DNA of 64,000 nucleotides from an uncultured Brevibacillus sp. (GCF_947502445.1 NZ_CANMZW010000030.1:1-64000), one strand, 5' to 3'; positions 17,736 to 26,527 are shown, counted from the stretch's first letter. A program made the numbers and translations. The notes: generated by a model not told the origin, from the letters alone.

Positions 17736-17755
17736 GCAAGGACGGAGGTACAAAT

Positions 17756-18337
17756 ATGGCTTACTGGCATTTGTTTATCGCTTTTTTTCGCATCGGTATT
17801 TTTGGATTCGGGGGAGGACCAACCATGGTTCCCCTGTTTTATACCGAGTGTGTGAAAAAGTACAAGTGGGTTACCGACGAGGATTTTTCGGATAACCTGG
17901 CACTGGGAAATGCGCTTCCCGGACCGATTGCCACCAAGCTGGCGGCGTTTATCGGTTATCGGGTCAAAGGCTGGACAGGTGCACTCGTGGCGAATATCGC
18001 TGTGGTGATGCCTGTCGTATTGGTGATGATTGGGTTATTGCAAGTCATCTATCAATGGAAGGACGCACCGGGTATTTATGGCATGATTCAGGCGATTGGG
18101 CCGGTCATTGCTGTGATGACGGGCGTTCTGACGTGGGAATTTCTATCCAAAGGGTGGAAGGGTGCGTCCAGCAAAACCGGTGTGAGCATTTCACTCGGCC
18201 TGTCGCTAATCGCGCTGCTCTTTCTTGATTGGCACCCTGGCATCGTGGTAGGAATCGCCCTCGTCCTTTCGTTTGCCTACTCTACCTGGTCTGTCCGCAA
18301 GCGTAAGAAGAAGGACGGCAAGGAGGGGGCAGCATGA
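17756..18337 (+). CDS. Chromate transporter family protein, N-terminal half type
   Basis: This 193-residue membrane protein of the CHR family carries the motif FGFGGGPTMVPL near residue 22, typical of the N-terminal halves of short two-gene chromate transporters. The pair may export chromate or carry another oxyanion. It follows dppF by 20 bases with its own GGAGG site and overlaps the second half by four bases. Its place between peptide importer and ggt genes is unusual and is likely to be functional, for example in thiol or sulfur metabolism, though this is speculative. Confidence 0.82.
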   Translation: MAYWHLFIAFFRIGIFGFGGGPTMVPLFYTECVKKYKWVTDEDFSDNLALGNALPGPIATKLAAFIGYRVKGWTGALVANIAVVMPVVLVMIGLLQVIYQWKDAPGIYGMIQAIGPVIAVMTGVLTWEFLSKGWKGASSKTGVSISLGLSLIALLFLDWHPGIVVGIALVLSFAYSTWSVRKRKKKDGKEGAA

Positions 18338-18864
18338 TTTATTTGCAACTGTTTTGGGCTTTTTTCATCTCCAACATCTTGGGATACGGTGGAGGCCCGC
18401 CAAGCATCCCGCTGATCCAGAACGAAGTGGTCGATCATTACAACTGGATGACGATCAAAGAATTCGGTGAAGTGCTCGCAGTAGCAAATGCACTGCCAAG
18501 TCCGATCGCAACAAAACTTGCGGGTTATATCGGTTATCAAGTAGCGGGAGTCCCAGGCGCAACTGTTGCCCTGTTTGCTACGGTAGCTCCAACAGCGATT
18601 GCGATGATTCTGCTGCTCCAATTTATTAATCTGTTCCGTAATGCACCGCAGGTAAAAGCGATGACCCAATCGGTACGGCCGATTGTTACTGTACTGCTTG
18701 GAACCATGACCTATCAATTTCTCATGGGCGCAGTCGAAGGAATTGGTTGGATGCAAACAGGAATTTTGACTGTTGCCTCCTACCTTCTGCTCGAAACATG
18801 GAAGGTGCATCCTGCTATTGTGATGGTAGCAGCGATGGCGTACGGGTTCTTTCTCATCGGCTAG
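18334..18864 (+). CDS. Chromate transporter family protein, second half
   Basis: This 176-residue CHR-family protein is the partner of the preceding gene (ATGA overlap). It has the related motif LGYGGGPPSIPLIQ near residue 19 and ALPSPIATKLAGYIGY near 58, with about five membrane helices. Short CHR proteins work as heterodimers of opposite topology, which the tandem arrangement supports. There are 27 bases to the ggt gene, with no terminator. Confidence 0.82.
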   Translation: MIYLQLFWAFFISNILGYGGGPPSIPLIQNEVVDHYNWMTIKEFGEVLAVANALPSPIATKLAGYIGYQVAGVPGATVALFATVAPTAIAMILLLQFINLFRNAPQVKAMTQSVRPIVTVLLGTMTYQFLMGAVEGIGWMQTGILTVASYLLLETWKVHPAIVMVAAMAYGFFLIG

Positions 18865-18891
18865 AATCTACTCTGACTAAGGGAGCAATGA

Positions 18892-20505
18892 ATGATGGTT
18901 AACTATGACGCAATGGATTATCCGTACGCATCGAAGCGTGTTACAACCTATGCGAAAAATGGCATGGTAGCTACCTCGCAGCCATTGGCAGCGCAGGCTG
19001 GCCTCGATATTTTGAAAAAGGGCGGAAATGCGGTTGACGCGGCAATTGCTACGGCAGCATGCTTGACTGTAGTCGAGCCGACTTCGAATGGCATCGGCGG
19101 CGACGCGTTCGCCCTTGTATGGATCAAAGACGAATTGCACGGACTCAATGCGAGTGGTCCAGCTCCACAGGGCATTTCGATTGAAGCCCTCAAAGCAAAA
19201 GGCCTTGAGGAAATGCCGACATACGGTTGGACACCAGTAACAGTACCAGGTGCACCTGCTGCTTGGGCTGAGCTGTCCAAACGTTTTGGACGTCTGCCAC
19301 TGACAGAAGTATTGCAGCCAGCGATTGACTATGCGGAAAACGGATACCCCCTTTCCCCGACCCTGGCTCACTACTGGAAGGTAGCACATAAAAAGTTCTC
19401 GCAGCTGTGCACAGGCGAGGAGTACGCTCACTGGTTCAAAACGTTCACGCCAGACGGTAAGGTACCTAAGGCTGGGGACATCTGGAGATCGCTAGGTCAC
19501 GCAGAGACGCTGCGCCAAATCGCACAGACAAACGGAGAAAGCTTTTATCGCGGAGAACTCGCGGACAAGATTGATGCTTTCTCTCGTGAGTGTGGTGGCT
19601 ATTTGCGCAAGGAAGACTTGGCAGCGTACCAGCCAGAGTGGGTGAAGCCAGTAGGTGTGAATTACCGTGGTTACGATGTATGGGAGATCCCGCCGAATGG
19701 ACAAGGCATGATCGGTCTGATGGCACTGAACATTCTGAAGGGCTACGATTTTGCCGCAAAAGAAACAGTAGAAACGTACCATAAACAAATCGAAGCGATG
19801 AAGCTGGCATTTGTGGACGGGCTGAAATACATCACAGAAGAGAGCAAGATGAAAGTATCGGTAGCGGATTTGCTCTCCGAGGAATATGCGAATACTCGCC
19901 GTGCCCTGATCGGTGACGAAGCAATCACACCAGAACCAGGACAACCAAAATCAAGCGGTACCATCTACTTGGCTACAGCTGATGGCGAGGGCAACATGGT
20001 GTCATTTATTCAAAGCAACTATATGGGCTTTGGTTCAGGAGTTGTGATTCCGGGGACAGGTATTGCCATGCAAAACCGCGGTCACAATTTCTCGCTTGAT
20101 CCTGAGCACGATAATTGCCTCGAGCCTGGCAAAAAAACGTTCCACACCATTATTCCAGGCTTCTTGACCAAGGACGGTAAAGCAGTTGGTCCATTTGGTG
20201 TGATGGGTGGCTTCATGCAGCCACAGGGACATGTGCAGGTCGTGATGAACACTATCGATTTCCATCTCAATCCACAGGCATCGCTGGATGCGCCGCGCTG
20301 GCAATGGACAGAAGGCAAGACAGTGGAGCTGGAGCGTCACTTCCCCGAGCATCTGGCGTTGGCTCTGGAACGCAAGGGGCATACGATCAAGTGGGCACAG
20401 CTTGGCAACTACTTTGGCCGTGGACAGATCATTTGGCGCGATGAAAATGGTGTGTTAAGTGGTGGAACCGATATGCGGACCGACAGCGCTATTGCGGCGT
20501 GGTGA
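18892..20505 (+). CDS. ggt: Gamma-glutamyltransferase family protein
   Basis: This 537-residue N-terminal-nucleophile hydrolase is expected to self-cleave before Thr357 (in SSGTIYLA), giving large and small subunits, and to hydrolyse or transfer gamma-glutamyl groups from glutathione or gamma-glutamyl peptides. The start of the mature fold (MVATSQPLAAQAGLDILKKGG) and the GNAVDAAIA and NGIGGD motifs are clear. No signal peptide is visible, so it looks cytoplasmic, acting on peptides brought in by the upstream transporter; many GGTs are secreted. It is the last gene before a strong terminator. Confidence 0.88.
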   Translation: MMVNYDAMDYPYASKRVTTYAKNGMVATSQPLAAQAGLDILKKGGNAVDAAIATAACLTVVEPTSNGIGGDAFALVWIKDELHGLNASGPAPQGISIEALKAKGLEEMPTYGWTPVTVPGAPAAWAELSKRFGRLPLTEVLQPAIDYAENGYPLSPTLAHYWKVAHKKFSQLCTGEEYAHWFKTFTPDGKVPKAGDIWRSLGHAETLRQIAQTNGESFYRGELADKIDAFSRECGGYLRKEDLAAYQPEWVKPVGVNYRGYDVWEIPPNGQGMIGLMALNILKGYDFAAKETVETYHKQIEAMKLAFVDGLKYITEESKMKVSVADLLSEEYANTRRALIGDEAITPEPGQPKSSGTIYLATADGEGNMVSFIQSNYMGFGSGVVIPGTGIAMQNRGHNFSLDPEHDNCLEPGKKTFHTIIPGFLTKDGKAVGPFGVMGGFMQPQGHVQVVMNTIDFHLNPQASLDAPRWQWTEGKTVELERHFPEHLALALERKGHTIKWAQLGNYFGRGQIIWRDENGVLSGGTDMRTDSAIAAW

Positions 20506-20528
20506 TTCAATTAATGGAAGAGATCAAG

Positions 20529-20557
20529 AAAACCGAAGCGACGCTTCGGTTTTCTTG
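20529..20557. terminator. Strong terminator after ggt
   Basis: AAAACCGAAGC (20529-20539) and GCTTCGGTTTT (20543-20553) form a perfect 11-bp stem with a 3-base loop. The A- and T-runs make it work in both directions, serving ggt and the opposing lipoprotein gene. Confidence 0.92.
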
Positions 20558-20588
20558 CGTTATAAGAGATTTAGAAGGCAAACTATTT

Positions 20589-21002
20589 TTATTGCTTAGT
20601 GATGGAATTGACGATGGACAAAATAGTTTTGTCCCTATCAAAATACGGATCTGTCCTCGTGCCGGGAGTGAGATAGAATAACAAAACGTTCTTCGCCTCA
20701 AATATTTGTGGTACAACTATGTTCATTTTTTCTGCTTGGATAAAGAAATCTTTCAATCCCTCTTTGGCATCTTCTTCTGATGCAAACACATACATGTATA
20801 GAAGGTTACCATTTACTGAATATTTTTCCGGAGATTTACCAGACAGGATGAAATAATCTGCATTTTCAGACTTGATCAAAGGCAATTGGCTGCTATCAAA
20901 AGCTTGATTAATGGTTTCCGAAGTTATGCCATTAGAGGATTTCTCATTACAACCCGTAAGGAGTAGAATTGCGAGAAGCAATAGTATTTGTTTGTGTAAC
21001 AT
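20589..21002 (-). CDS. Small putative lipoprotein of unknown function
   Basis: This 137-residue protein starts with a short signal peptide ending in the lipobox LLTGC (Cys18), so it should be anchored to the outer face of the membrane. The rest is a small soluble domain without a family I recognise. A GGGGG site precedes the ATG. The gene is monocistronic, converging on ggt. Its codon choice and AT content look slightly lower in GC than its neighbours (by eye). Confidence 0.65.
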   Translation of the reverse strand: MLHKQILLLLAILLLTGCNEKSSNGITSETINQAFDSSQLPLIKSENADYFILSGKSPEKYSVNGNLLYMYVFASEEDAKEGLKDFFIQAEKMNIVVPQIFEAKNVLLFYLTPGTRTDPYFDRDKTILSIVNSITKQ

Positions 21003-21178
21003 GATTTTACCCCCGAAACATAATAAAATTTTTAGAAGTATTACGTTGTGTTCTCCTCTAGTGTATTTAGCGTATCAAAAAATCATTTGTTCAGAAATGG
21101 TTGAGATGCACCTAGTACAATAAGAAGTGTAGGAAGATGTGAGCATGCTATGAATGCAAATAGAGGAGAAAAGATTCC

Positions 21179-21556
21179 ATGAGGAGTATAATGATTGTAG
21201 ACGATACAGCGTTTACGCGGCTTGTGCTGCGCAACATATTTGAGTCTTTGGGATTTGTCGTCATTGCTGAAGCAGATACCGGGGAGGATGCCATCAAAAA
21301 CTATTGCTTGTTTAAGCCCGAGCTCGTGTTCATGGATATCTCCATGCCAGGAATGAATGGGTTGAATGCCTCTCGCAAAATTATGGAGATAGACAGTGAC
21401 GCGAAGATTATTATCTGTTCAGCACTTGTGCATCGTGAAACGGTCATCAAAGCTATCCAGGCAGGAGCCAGAGACTTTATCGCCAAGCCTCTCCAGACAG
21501 AGCGGATTGAATGGGCGATCCAAAATGTACTGGGGACGGATATGTATTTGCAATAA
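21179..21556 (+). CDS. CheY-like single-domain response regulator
   Basis: This 125-residue lone receiver domain has Asp9/Asp10 (VDDTAFTR), phospho-acceptor Asp in VFMDISMPGMNG near 54, a Ser/Thr in ICSALV and Lys in IAKPL near 104. It resembles CheY or Spo0F-type shuttles that pass a phosphate or bind a motor. No kinase or chemotaxis gene is adjacent. GAGGAG precedes the start, and a strong terminator follows, so it is transcribed alone. Its partner cannot be told from the window. Confidence 0.85.
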   Translation: MRSIMIVDDTAFTRLVLRNIFESLGFVVIAEADTGEDAIKNYCLFKPELVFMDISMPGMNGLNASRKIMEIDSDAKIIICSALVHRETVIKAIQAGARDFIAKPLQTERIEWAIQNVLGTDMYLQ

Positions 21557-21621
21557 GCAAGTAAAGATTTTTTCACGCGAGGCTATGGAGGCATAGGCTC
21601 ATTTGCAGTTGTGAGACATGT

Positions 21622-21661
21622 AAACCCTTCTTTTGACAAGAAGTCAATCAGAAGGGTTTTT
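21622..21661 (+). terminator. Terminator after the CheY-like gene
   Basis: AAACCCTTCT (21622-21631) pairs with AGAAGGGTTT (21650-21659), followed by T. The loop contains a small TGAC/GTCA stem. It may also serve the opposing gene ending at 21689. Confidence 0.88.
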
Positions 21662-21688
21662 GGTATGGAATGAGATTACCGACGGACC

Positions 21689-22837
21689 TCACAGAGTTAA
21701 TTGATTAGGCTGCTGCTTCCATGCTCTGTACCACGCGGTGATGTCAGGATGTACAGGAGTGTCCAGCTCCTGCTCCCATCTGAATGCTAACAGATCATAT
21801 TGTTCCTCTACGGCTGCGTGATTACCTGTCGATGCATACAGCTTCATTAGATGGATGTAGCTGTCTTCCACGAGCGGATGAAGAGACTGCATGAGCAGGT
21901 TCACTTTTTCTGCCGCTTGCGTCATCTCTTGTTCAAAGTAAAAGCTGCTTAAATTTTTCGCCAGTGATAGCCATAGCCGCCGCAGACGTTCGCGCTCATG
22001 CTCTGCCCATAAATACTCGTGTTCTCCCAGATAATCGCCAGTATACATCTCCAAAATACGTTCGTACACCTGGGCGTTATGTATGGCAGGAGGGCTTAGC
22101 TGGGAAGCGTGATTTTCCCATTCTTCTACATCTATCTGGGCTGAGCCGATGGAGAGCTTGTAGCCGTTTTCCAAATTTCCTTTTGTGATAGAAACGGATT
22201 CAAGTCCGTGCTGCTTCAATGTTTGGCGGATGAGATAAATGGTTGTATAGAGCTGTGTGACACCCTTGGACAAATCACATTCGGGCCAAAGCAGCTCGAT
22301 AATCGTATCCTTGTCGATCATCCGGTTACGGTGGTGCAGCAAATACGCAAACAGCTCTCGAGCTTTTGCCGTACGCCATTTGATCGTGCTCGGTTCTTGA
22401 TCTTGAAGCTGGAATTGAATATAGTTGAAGCATTTAATTGTGATCAGAGGTTTTGCTTCTACGCTGACCTCATTTTTTAGTCGCTTTCTCAATCGCTCAA
22501 TCGTTTTTTGCAAACGATTGAGCTGCACAGGCTTCATGATGTAATCCAGAGCACAAAGCTCAAAGGCCTCTACTGCATATTTATCATAGCCAGTCACGAA
22601 GACAATCTCAGGTGGAGCATCGAAGGTTTGAAGCTGCTCTCCAATTTCCAGACCACTGATGCCCGGCATATTAATATCGAGGAACACGACTTCAGGCTTG
22701 AGAGTTTTCGCCATTTCGATCGCCAAAAGAGGATCTGAATACGCTCCGATAACCTCAATGCCAGCTATATCGCGTTCCAGCACTTTTTGCAGATGCAGCA
22801 AAGGTAGCTGTTCGTCATCAACCAATATCGCTTTCAT
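21689..22837 (-). CDS. Response regulator with SARP-type and BTAD output domains
   Basis: This 382-residue regulator has a receiver domain (1-125; Asp in VFLDINMPGISG near 54, Lys in IMKPV near 105). A winged-helix segment (about 145-230: AKARELFAYLLHHRNR, TIIELLWPE) and a C-terminal bacterial transcriptional activation (BTAD) helical repeat domain (about 235-375) follow. The output architecture is like the SARP activators of secondary metabolism, here fused to a receiver. GGGAGGGG precedes ATG 22837. No histidine kinase gene is next to it, so it is an orphan. Confidence 0.85.
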   Translation of the reverse strand: MKAILVDDEQLPLLHLQKVLERDIAGIEVIGAYSDPLLAIEMAKTLKPEVVFLDINMPGISGLEIGEQLQTFDAPPEIVFVTGYDKYAVEAFELCALDYIMKPVQLNRLQKTIERLRKRLKNEVSVEAKPLITIKCFNYIQFQLQDQEPSTIKWRTAKARELFAYLLHHRNRMIDKDTIIELLWPECDLSKGVTQLYTTIYLIRQTLKQHGLESVSITKGNLENGYKLSIGSAQIDVEEWENHASQLSPPAIHNAQVYERILEMYTGDYLGEHEYLWAEHERERLRRLWLSLAKNLSSFYFEQEMTQAAEKVNLLMQSLHPLVEDSYIHLMKLYASTGNHAAVEEQYDLLAFRWEQELDTPVHPDITAWYRAWKQQPNQLTL

Positions 22838-22914
22838 CGAGTGACCCCTCCCTTCTATCTACTCTACCATTAATTATCCAGTTGTCCAAACGTAGATTTC
22901 ATGAAGGATATGTG

Positions 22915-22962
22915 AAAAAAAGTGGTTGAGCAGTAGGCTGACCCTGCTTAACCACTTTTTTT
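22915..22962 (-). terminator. Terminator after the CDGSH gene
   Basis: AAAAAGTGGTTgAGCAG (22917-22933) pairs with CTGCTtAACCACTTTTT (22944-22960), a 16-bp stem with one mismatch and A/T-runs on both sides. Confidence 0.9.
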
Positions 22963-23011
22963 ACTTGCGATAGATGATGAAACAAGAACAGGCCTATCCT
23001 GTTGCGTTTTG

Positions 23012-23200
23012 CTAGGCTCTCACCGTGCTTTCAAACTGTCCTTTGTGAGCGCCGTTGCAGTAAGGCTTGTTAGAGGATAGACCGCATCTACAGAGATAAA
23101 CCTGGTTTTTTGTCTCCATCGGATTTCCTTCGCCATCTAATAGCGTAAACTCACCAGTGACAAGCAGTGGGCCGTTATCTTGAACTTTAATATCTGCCAT
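23012..23200 (-). CDS. CDGSH-type iron-sulfur domain protein
   Basis: This 62-residue protein is one CDGSH domain: CRCGLSSNKPYCNGAH supplies three Cys and one His, the ligand set of the labile [2Fe-2S] cluster of mitoNEET-like proteins. The usual Asp after the third Cys is Asn, which is common in bacteria. The role is probably in redox or iron-sulfur handling; no specific partner is known. GGAGGTG precedes the start and a strong terminator follows. Confidence 0.9.
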   Translation of the reverse strand: MADIKVQDNGPLLVTGEFTLLDGEGNPMETKNQVYLCRCGLSSNKPYCNGAHKGQFESTVRA

Positions 23201-23264
23201 TTTTTCACCTCCATTTTACTATTACCTTTCCCTGTCAGGAAAAGGATTAGTCACCGGAGAGGGT

Positions 23265-23852
23265 TTAGTCATAGGTGAAGGTTACTACTTGTTGCAGATC
23301 GGTATCGACACCGATTGCAATGGCATGTTGTCCGTCTGAATAATAGAAGTAGCGTTTCGAGGTTTGGGTACTCACATCAGAGGTTTTCACGAGTTCAAAA
23401 GAAGCAGGAGCAAGCAGCTTTTGGGTTCGAATAAAGTCGGCAGCAGCCTTTTCGAGAGCTTCCTCTGGAACTTCTTGTGTTGCCCTTTCTCCATCTGTGC
23501 CGATCACGTCAATAGACAAAGAAAGAACCTGTCTCGTCTGGGGCTCGATAATCGCATGGAATCCGTATATCTCTCCAGCGGCAGGCTTATCCTTCAATAG
23601 GGCGTGTACGGGAATTCCTTTGTATATGGGTTTGCCTGTAGCAGAATCAATTAATTTGGACGGGTCTTCGAGCGTAATTTCGCGGTTTTTTGTATCTACT
23701 TGCAAGTGGTAGTACTTTCTGACAGCGGTAGCGGCAATTTGTGCAGCCTCTTCTTTGCCAAGACCCTGGACTTGCTCTAGTGGAGCTTGTGCTCCGCAGC
23801 CCGCAAGCAAACAACAGAGAACGAAAATGCTGATATACACTAGCTTTTTCAT
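23265..23852 (-). CDS. Putative lipoprotein of unknown function
   Basis: This 195-residue protein has an N-terminal signal and lipobox LLAGC (Cys19), so it is predicted to be membrane-anchored outside the cell. The remaining region has two similar-looking halves (about 30-110 and 120-195), each with a conserved-looking aromatic stretch, faintly like PepSY-type folds; I do not recognise a family with confidence. GGAGG precedes ATG 23852. It lies 65 bases upstream of the CDGSH gene on the same strand. Confidence 0.6.
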   Translation of the reverse strand: MKKLVYISIFVLCCLLAGCGAQAPLEQVQGLGKEEAAQIAATAVRKYYHLQVDTKNREITLEDPSKLIDSATGKPIYKGIPVHALLKDKPAAGEIYGFHAIIEPQTRQVLSLSIDVIGTDGERATQEVPEEALEKAAADFIRTQKLLAPASFELVKTSDVSTQTSKRYFYYSDGQHAIAIGVDTDLQQVVTFTYD

Positions 23853-24042
23853 GCAGATCCTCCAAGCCGTTCGTGTGGTTATCCTTATCCTAGCAAGGAT
23901 CGGGCAAAGTCGAAATGGATTTACCTTTCCCGAACCTTACGATTTTGTAAGCTAAGGAACAGTAAAAAGAAAAGAATGAGCAGGGAATCTGTATGGAAAA
24001 GACGAAAAATTCGGAGTACAGCCATTTGGAGGAGGTAAGGAC

Positions 24043-24819
24043 ATGAATGCAAAAGAGCTGAATCAGGCGATTCAATCGTATGTAAGAACGGAGACTTTTC
24101 CAGTTGGGGTCAAAATTATAAAGGAAGAAACAGCGTTGCCAGCCAAAGCAAAACGCCCGCAGCGAGACCTGGGCTATCAGATTACCATTTGCCAATCCGT
24201 CAGTTTTTCGCGCCGTTATGGCTGGAGCATTGCAATGAATGGAGCTGACTTGTCCTGTCCAATCGCGCAGGTAGCTTTTGGATACGAAGAGCAGCCTGCT
24301 TTTTACACGGAAGGTAATCTAGCCTGTGGGATGTACACGGATACGCTTGAGGCGGGAGCGAAAAGTGAACTGGACGTACCGAAGTTTTCCGCAGAGGAAA
24401 GCGGCTACTATGTATCGTATCCACTGGAACGGGCAGAGATCGATCCAGACGTGGTTGTGATCTATGGAAACGCAGCGCAGGTCATGCGATTGGTAGCGGG
24501 AATGCTCTACAAGCGGGGCGGCTCCATTCCGTCGACGTTTTCTGCCCGGGCTGATTGTGCGGATATCGCTATCAAGCCGCTGCAAACAGGCGAGCCGCAG
24601 GTCATTGTTCCGTGTTATGGGGATCGATTGTTTGCCCAGACGCAAGACCATGAGATGGCATTCAGCTTTCATTTCCGCGATGCGGCAGAATTGGTAGAGG
24701 GCCTGGCTGGTACACAAAAAGGGGGAGTGCGCTACCCGATCCCGTCCTTTTTGCGCTATCAGGCAGAGTTTCCCCCGACGTATCAAAAGCTCGCAGGATT
24801 GTTTGGGGAAGGAAAGTAG
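24043..24819 (+). CDS. DUF169 family protein
   Basis: This 258-residue soluble protein resembles the DUF169 family: an N-terminal PVGVKI stretch, several spaced cysteines (ICQS near 50, LSCPIAQ near 70, NLACGMY near 92) and the RADCADIAIKPLQTGEPQVIVPCYGDR segment. The cysteines suggest a metal or redox cofactor, as proposed for DUF169 proteins in some anaerobes. GGAGGAGG precedes the ATG. The 3' end overlaps the convergent WYL-regulator gene by 37 bases. Confidence 0.72.
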   Translation: MNAKELNQAIQSYVRTETFPVGVKIIKEETALPAKAKRPQRDLGYQITICQSVSFSRRYGWSIAMNGADLSCPIAQVAFGYEEQPAFYTEGNLACGMYTDTLEAGAKSELDVPKFSAEESGYYVSYPLERAEIDPDVVVIYGNAAQVMRLVAGMLYKRGGSIPSTFSARADCADIAIKPLQTGEPQVIVPCYGDRLFAQTQDHEMAFSFHFRDAAELVEGLAGTQKGGVRYPIPSFLRYQAEFPPTYQKLAGLFGEGK

Positions 24820-25760
24820 TGCTCAAGCATTTTTTCCGCTTCCTCACGAATGCGTGTACGTAGTGAATCTGGCTCCAGAACAGCGACTTGTGCTCCCCAG
24901 CCGAGTACCCAGGGGATGATTTCCTCGATTTGTCGCACACGCAAAGTGACGATTACTGCTTCCGGATGCTCCGCGATTTCTTCGATAAAAAATTGATAGG
25001 ATTCTTTTACCTTGTCGACGATTGCACTGCTTATTTGTAAACGTACGAGCAGTTTACGATCATCCTTTGGCCTATACGACTCCAAATCAAAATCCGCGGG
25101 GCACATAAAATGTTCGTTCAAAACGGTAAGCCCGCTCATTCGTGACAGGCGAAAGTTGCGGATGTCCTGACGCAGATCACATTGAGCGAGGAGTATCCAT
25201 GAGCCACGCATGAGGACGAGTCCATAAGGAGCAACATCCCGTACGCTATCCCGGTTGCCATCTGCCTCCGGGATGCTTTTTTTATAGCGGAACCGTACCT
25301 TTTGGCGGTTTAATATCGCTTGCCTGAGTGTTTCCATATATTCATGTGCTTGCCCTTTTGCCATATATCCGCAGTTGCTCAGCAGGCGAAAGGTGGAGCG
25401 GACACGAGCGGTCTCTTGACGTACCGGCTCTGACAGGAGCGACTCCAGCTTGCGTTGAGAGGATTTGGCATGCTCCCCGTAGGAAGGATCAAATGTTTGC
25501 TCCACAAGACTTGTGCCGATCAAGAGAGTGACCGCTTCTTCAATCGAAAAGCTCACAGGAGGCAAAAAATAGCCTTCCATCAGGGAATAGCCGAGGCCAG
25601 GGGAGCCGACGATGGGGACACCAGCCTCACTCAGCGCCTGCATATCACGATAAATGGTTCGGACACTGGTCTCAAACGTTTCGGCCAGATCTTCTGCCCG
25701 CAGCAGTTGCTTGCGTTGAAGCTCGAGTACGATGGCCAGCAGACGGTCCGTTTTATTCAT
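24783..25760 (-). CDS. HTH-WYL family regulator (YafY-like)
   Basis: This 325-residue regulator has an N-terminal DeoR-like winged helix (LAETFETSVRTIYRDMQALSE, about 24-45), then a WYL domain (about 135-215) and a C-terminal WCX extension. Such proteins bind small ligands or nucleic acids. AAAGGAGG precedes the ATG. It is divergent from a DinB-family gene, and a perfect 10-bp inverted repeat lies between the two, so the regulator probably controls both. The 3' end overlaps the DUF169 gene. Confidence 0.87.
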   Translation of the reverse strand: MNKTDRLLAIVLELQRKQLLRAEDLAETFETSVRTIYRDMQALSEAGVPIVGSPGLGYSLMEGYFLPPVSFSIEEAVTLLIGTSLVEQTFDPSYGEHAKSSQRKLESLLSEPVRQETARVRSTFRLLSNCGYMAKGQAHEYMETLRQAILNRQKVRFRYKKSIPEADGNRDSVRDVAPYGLVLMRGSWILLAQCDLRQDIRNFRLSRMSGLTVLNEHFMCPADFDLESYRPKDDRKLLVRLQISSAIVDKVKESYQFFIEEIAEHPEAVIVTLRVRQIEEIIPWVLGWGAQVAVLEPDSLRTRIREEAEKMLEHYFPSPNNPASF

Positions 25761-25851
25761 AGAAGGTACCTCCTTTTGCCGGGATCATCTACCCCAAGTT
25801 TATCTGATTCTGAGCACATGACCAGAACAAATTGTTTACATGTCTGCAAAT

Positions 25852-25877
25852 GCTACTGACATGATGCTGTCAGTAGC
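25852..25877. promoter_or_regulatory. Perfect inverted repeat, probable WYL-regulator operator
   Basis: GCTACTGACA (25852-25861) and TGTCAGTAGC (25868-25877) are perfect reverse complements around six bases. The site lies between the divergent WYL-regulator and DinB genes, just upstream of a TATGAT (25885-25890) that could be the -10 of the DinB gene. Confidence 0.65.
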
Positions 25878-25934
25878 GCTGCGATATGATAGCACTATAG
25901 ATGAATGAGCTGAAATGAGAAAGGGTGTTCCTGA

Positions 25935-26459
25935 ATGAATACAATGGAAATGTTGAACCGTTTTGAAGAGGTTGCCGAGCAATATGTAAAAGCTTTGGAA
26001 GGATATTCTGCCGAGCAGTTCACGAAAAAGCCTGCAGCAGATGAATGGTCGCTCGGGCAGCTGTACAATCACCTGATACAATCGGCTGTTCATATGCAAA
26101 TCCAGGCGATTGAGCAATGTGCATCTGGGAATGGGGTAATCGGGGGAGACAAGACAGAGAATGGTGAAATGATTATCGGGGCAGGAAAATTTCCGCCAAT
26201 CACGATCAAGGTACCTGATTCACCCCAGTACACGCCAGCTAACCCTGAATCAACAGAAGAGGTTAAGCCCAAATTACTTCAACTGATTGATCAGGTACGT
26301 GAGCTTGAACCGAGTTTGGCAACGATTTCGCTTGATCAAAAAATGCCACATCCTGCTTTCGGCTATTTGAATGCTGCCGAATGGTACCAGCTGATTTCTA
26401 TGCATTTTGTACATCATTTGCGTCAAAAGGAAAAGCTGGATAAATTTATTCAAGCCTAA
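25935..26459 (+). CDS. DinB family protein
   Basis: This 174-residue four-helix-bundle protein of the DinB/YfiT superfamily belongs to a group that often forms metal-dependent thiol transferases (bacillithiol, mycothiol). Three metal-ligand candidates are His in LYNHLIQ near 47, and the two His in MHFVHHLRQ near 153-157. ADEWSLGQLYNH is typical. AGAAAGGGTG precedes the start. A strong terminator follows, so it is monocistronic and probably regulated by the divergent WYL protein. Confidence 0.82.
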   Translation: MNTMEMLNRFEEVAEQYVKALEGYSAEQFTKKPAADEWSLGQLYNHLIQSAVHMQIQAIEQCASGNGVIGGDKTENGEMIIGAGKFPPITIKVPDSPQYTPANPESTEEVKPKLLQLIDQVRELEPSLATISLDQKMPHPAFGYLNAAEWYQLISMHFVHHLRQKEKLDKFIQA

Positions 26460-26473
26460 ACTCTCTTATATGC

Positions 26474-26510
26474 AAAAAGCTACCCCTATCACTAATGTGG
26501 GTAGCTTTTT
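26474..26510. terminator. Bidirectional terminator between DinB and aminopeptidase genes
   Basis: AAAAAGCTACCC (26474-26485) pairs perfectly with GGGTAGCTTTTT (26499-26510). It serves the converging genes on both strands. Confidence 0.92.
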
Positions 26511-26527
26511 GTTGTAGCAAGCATGAG

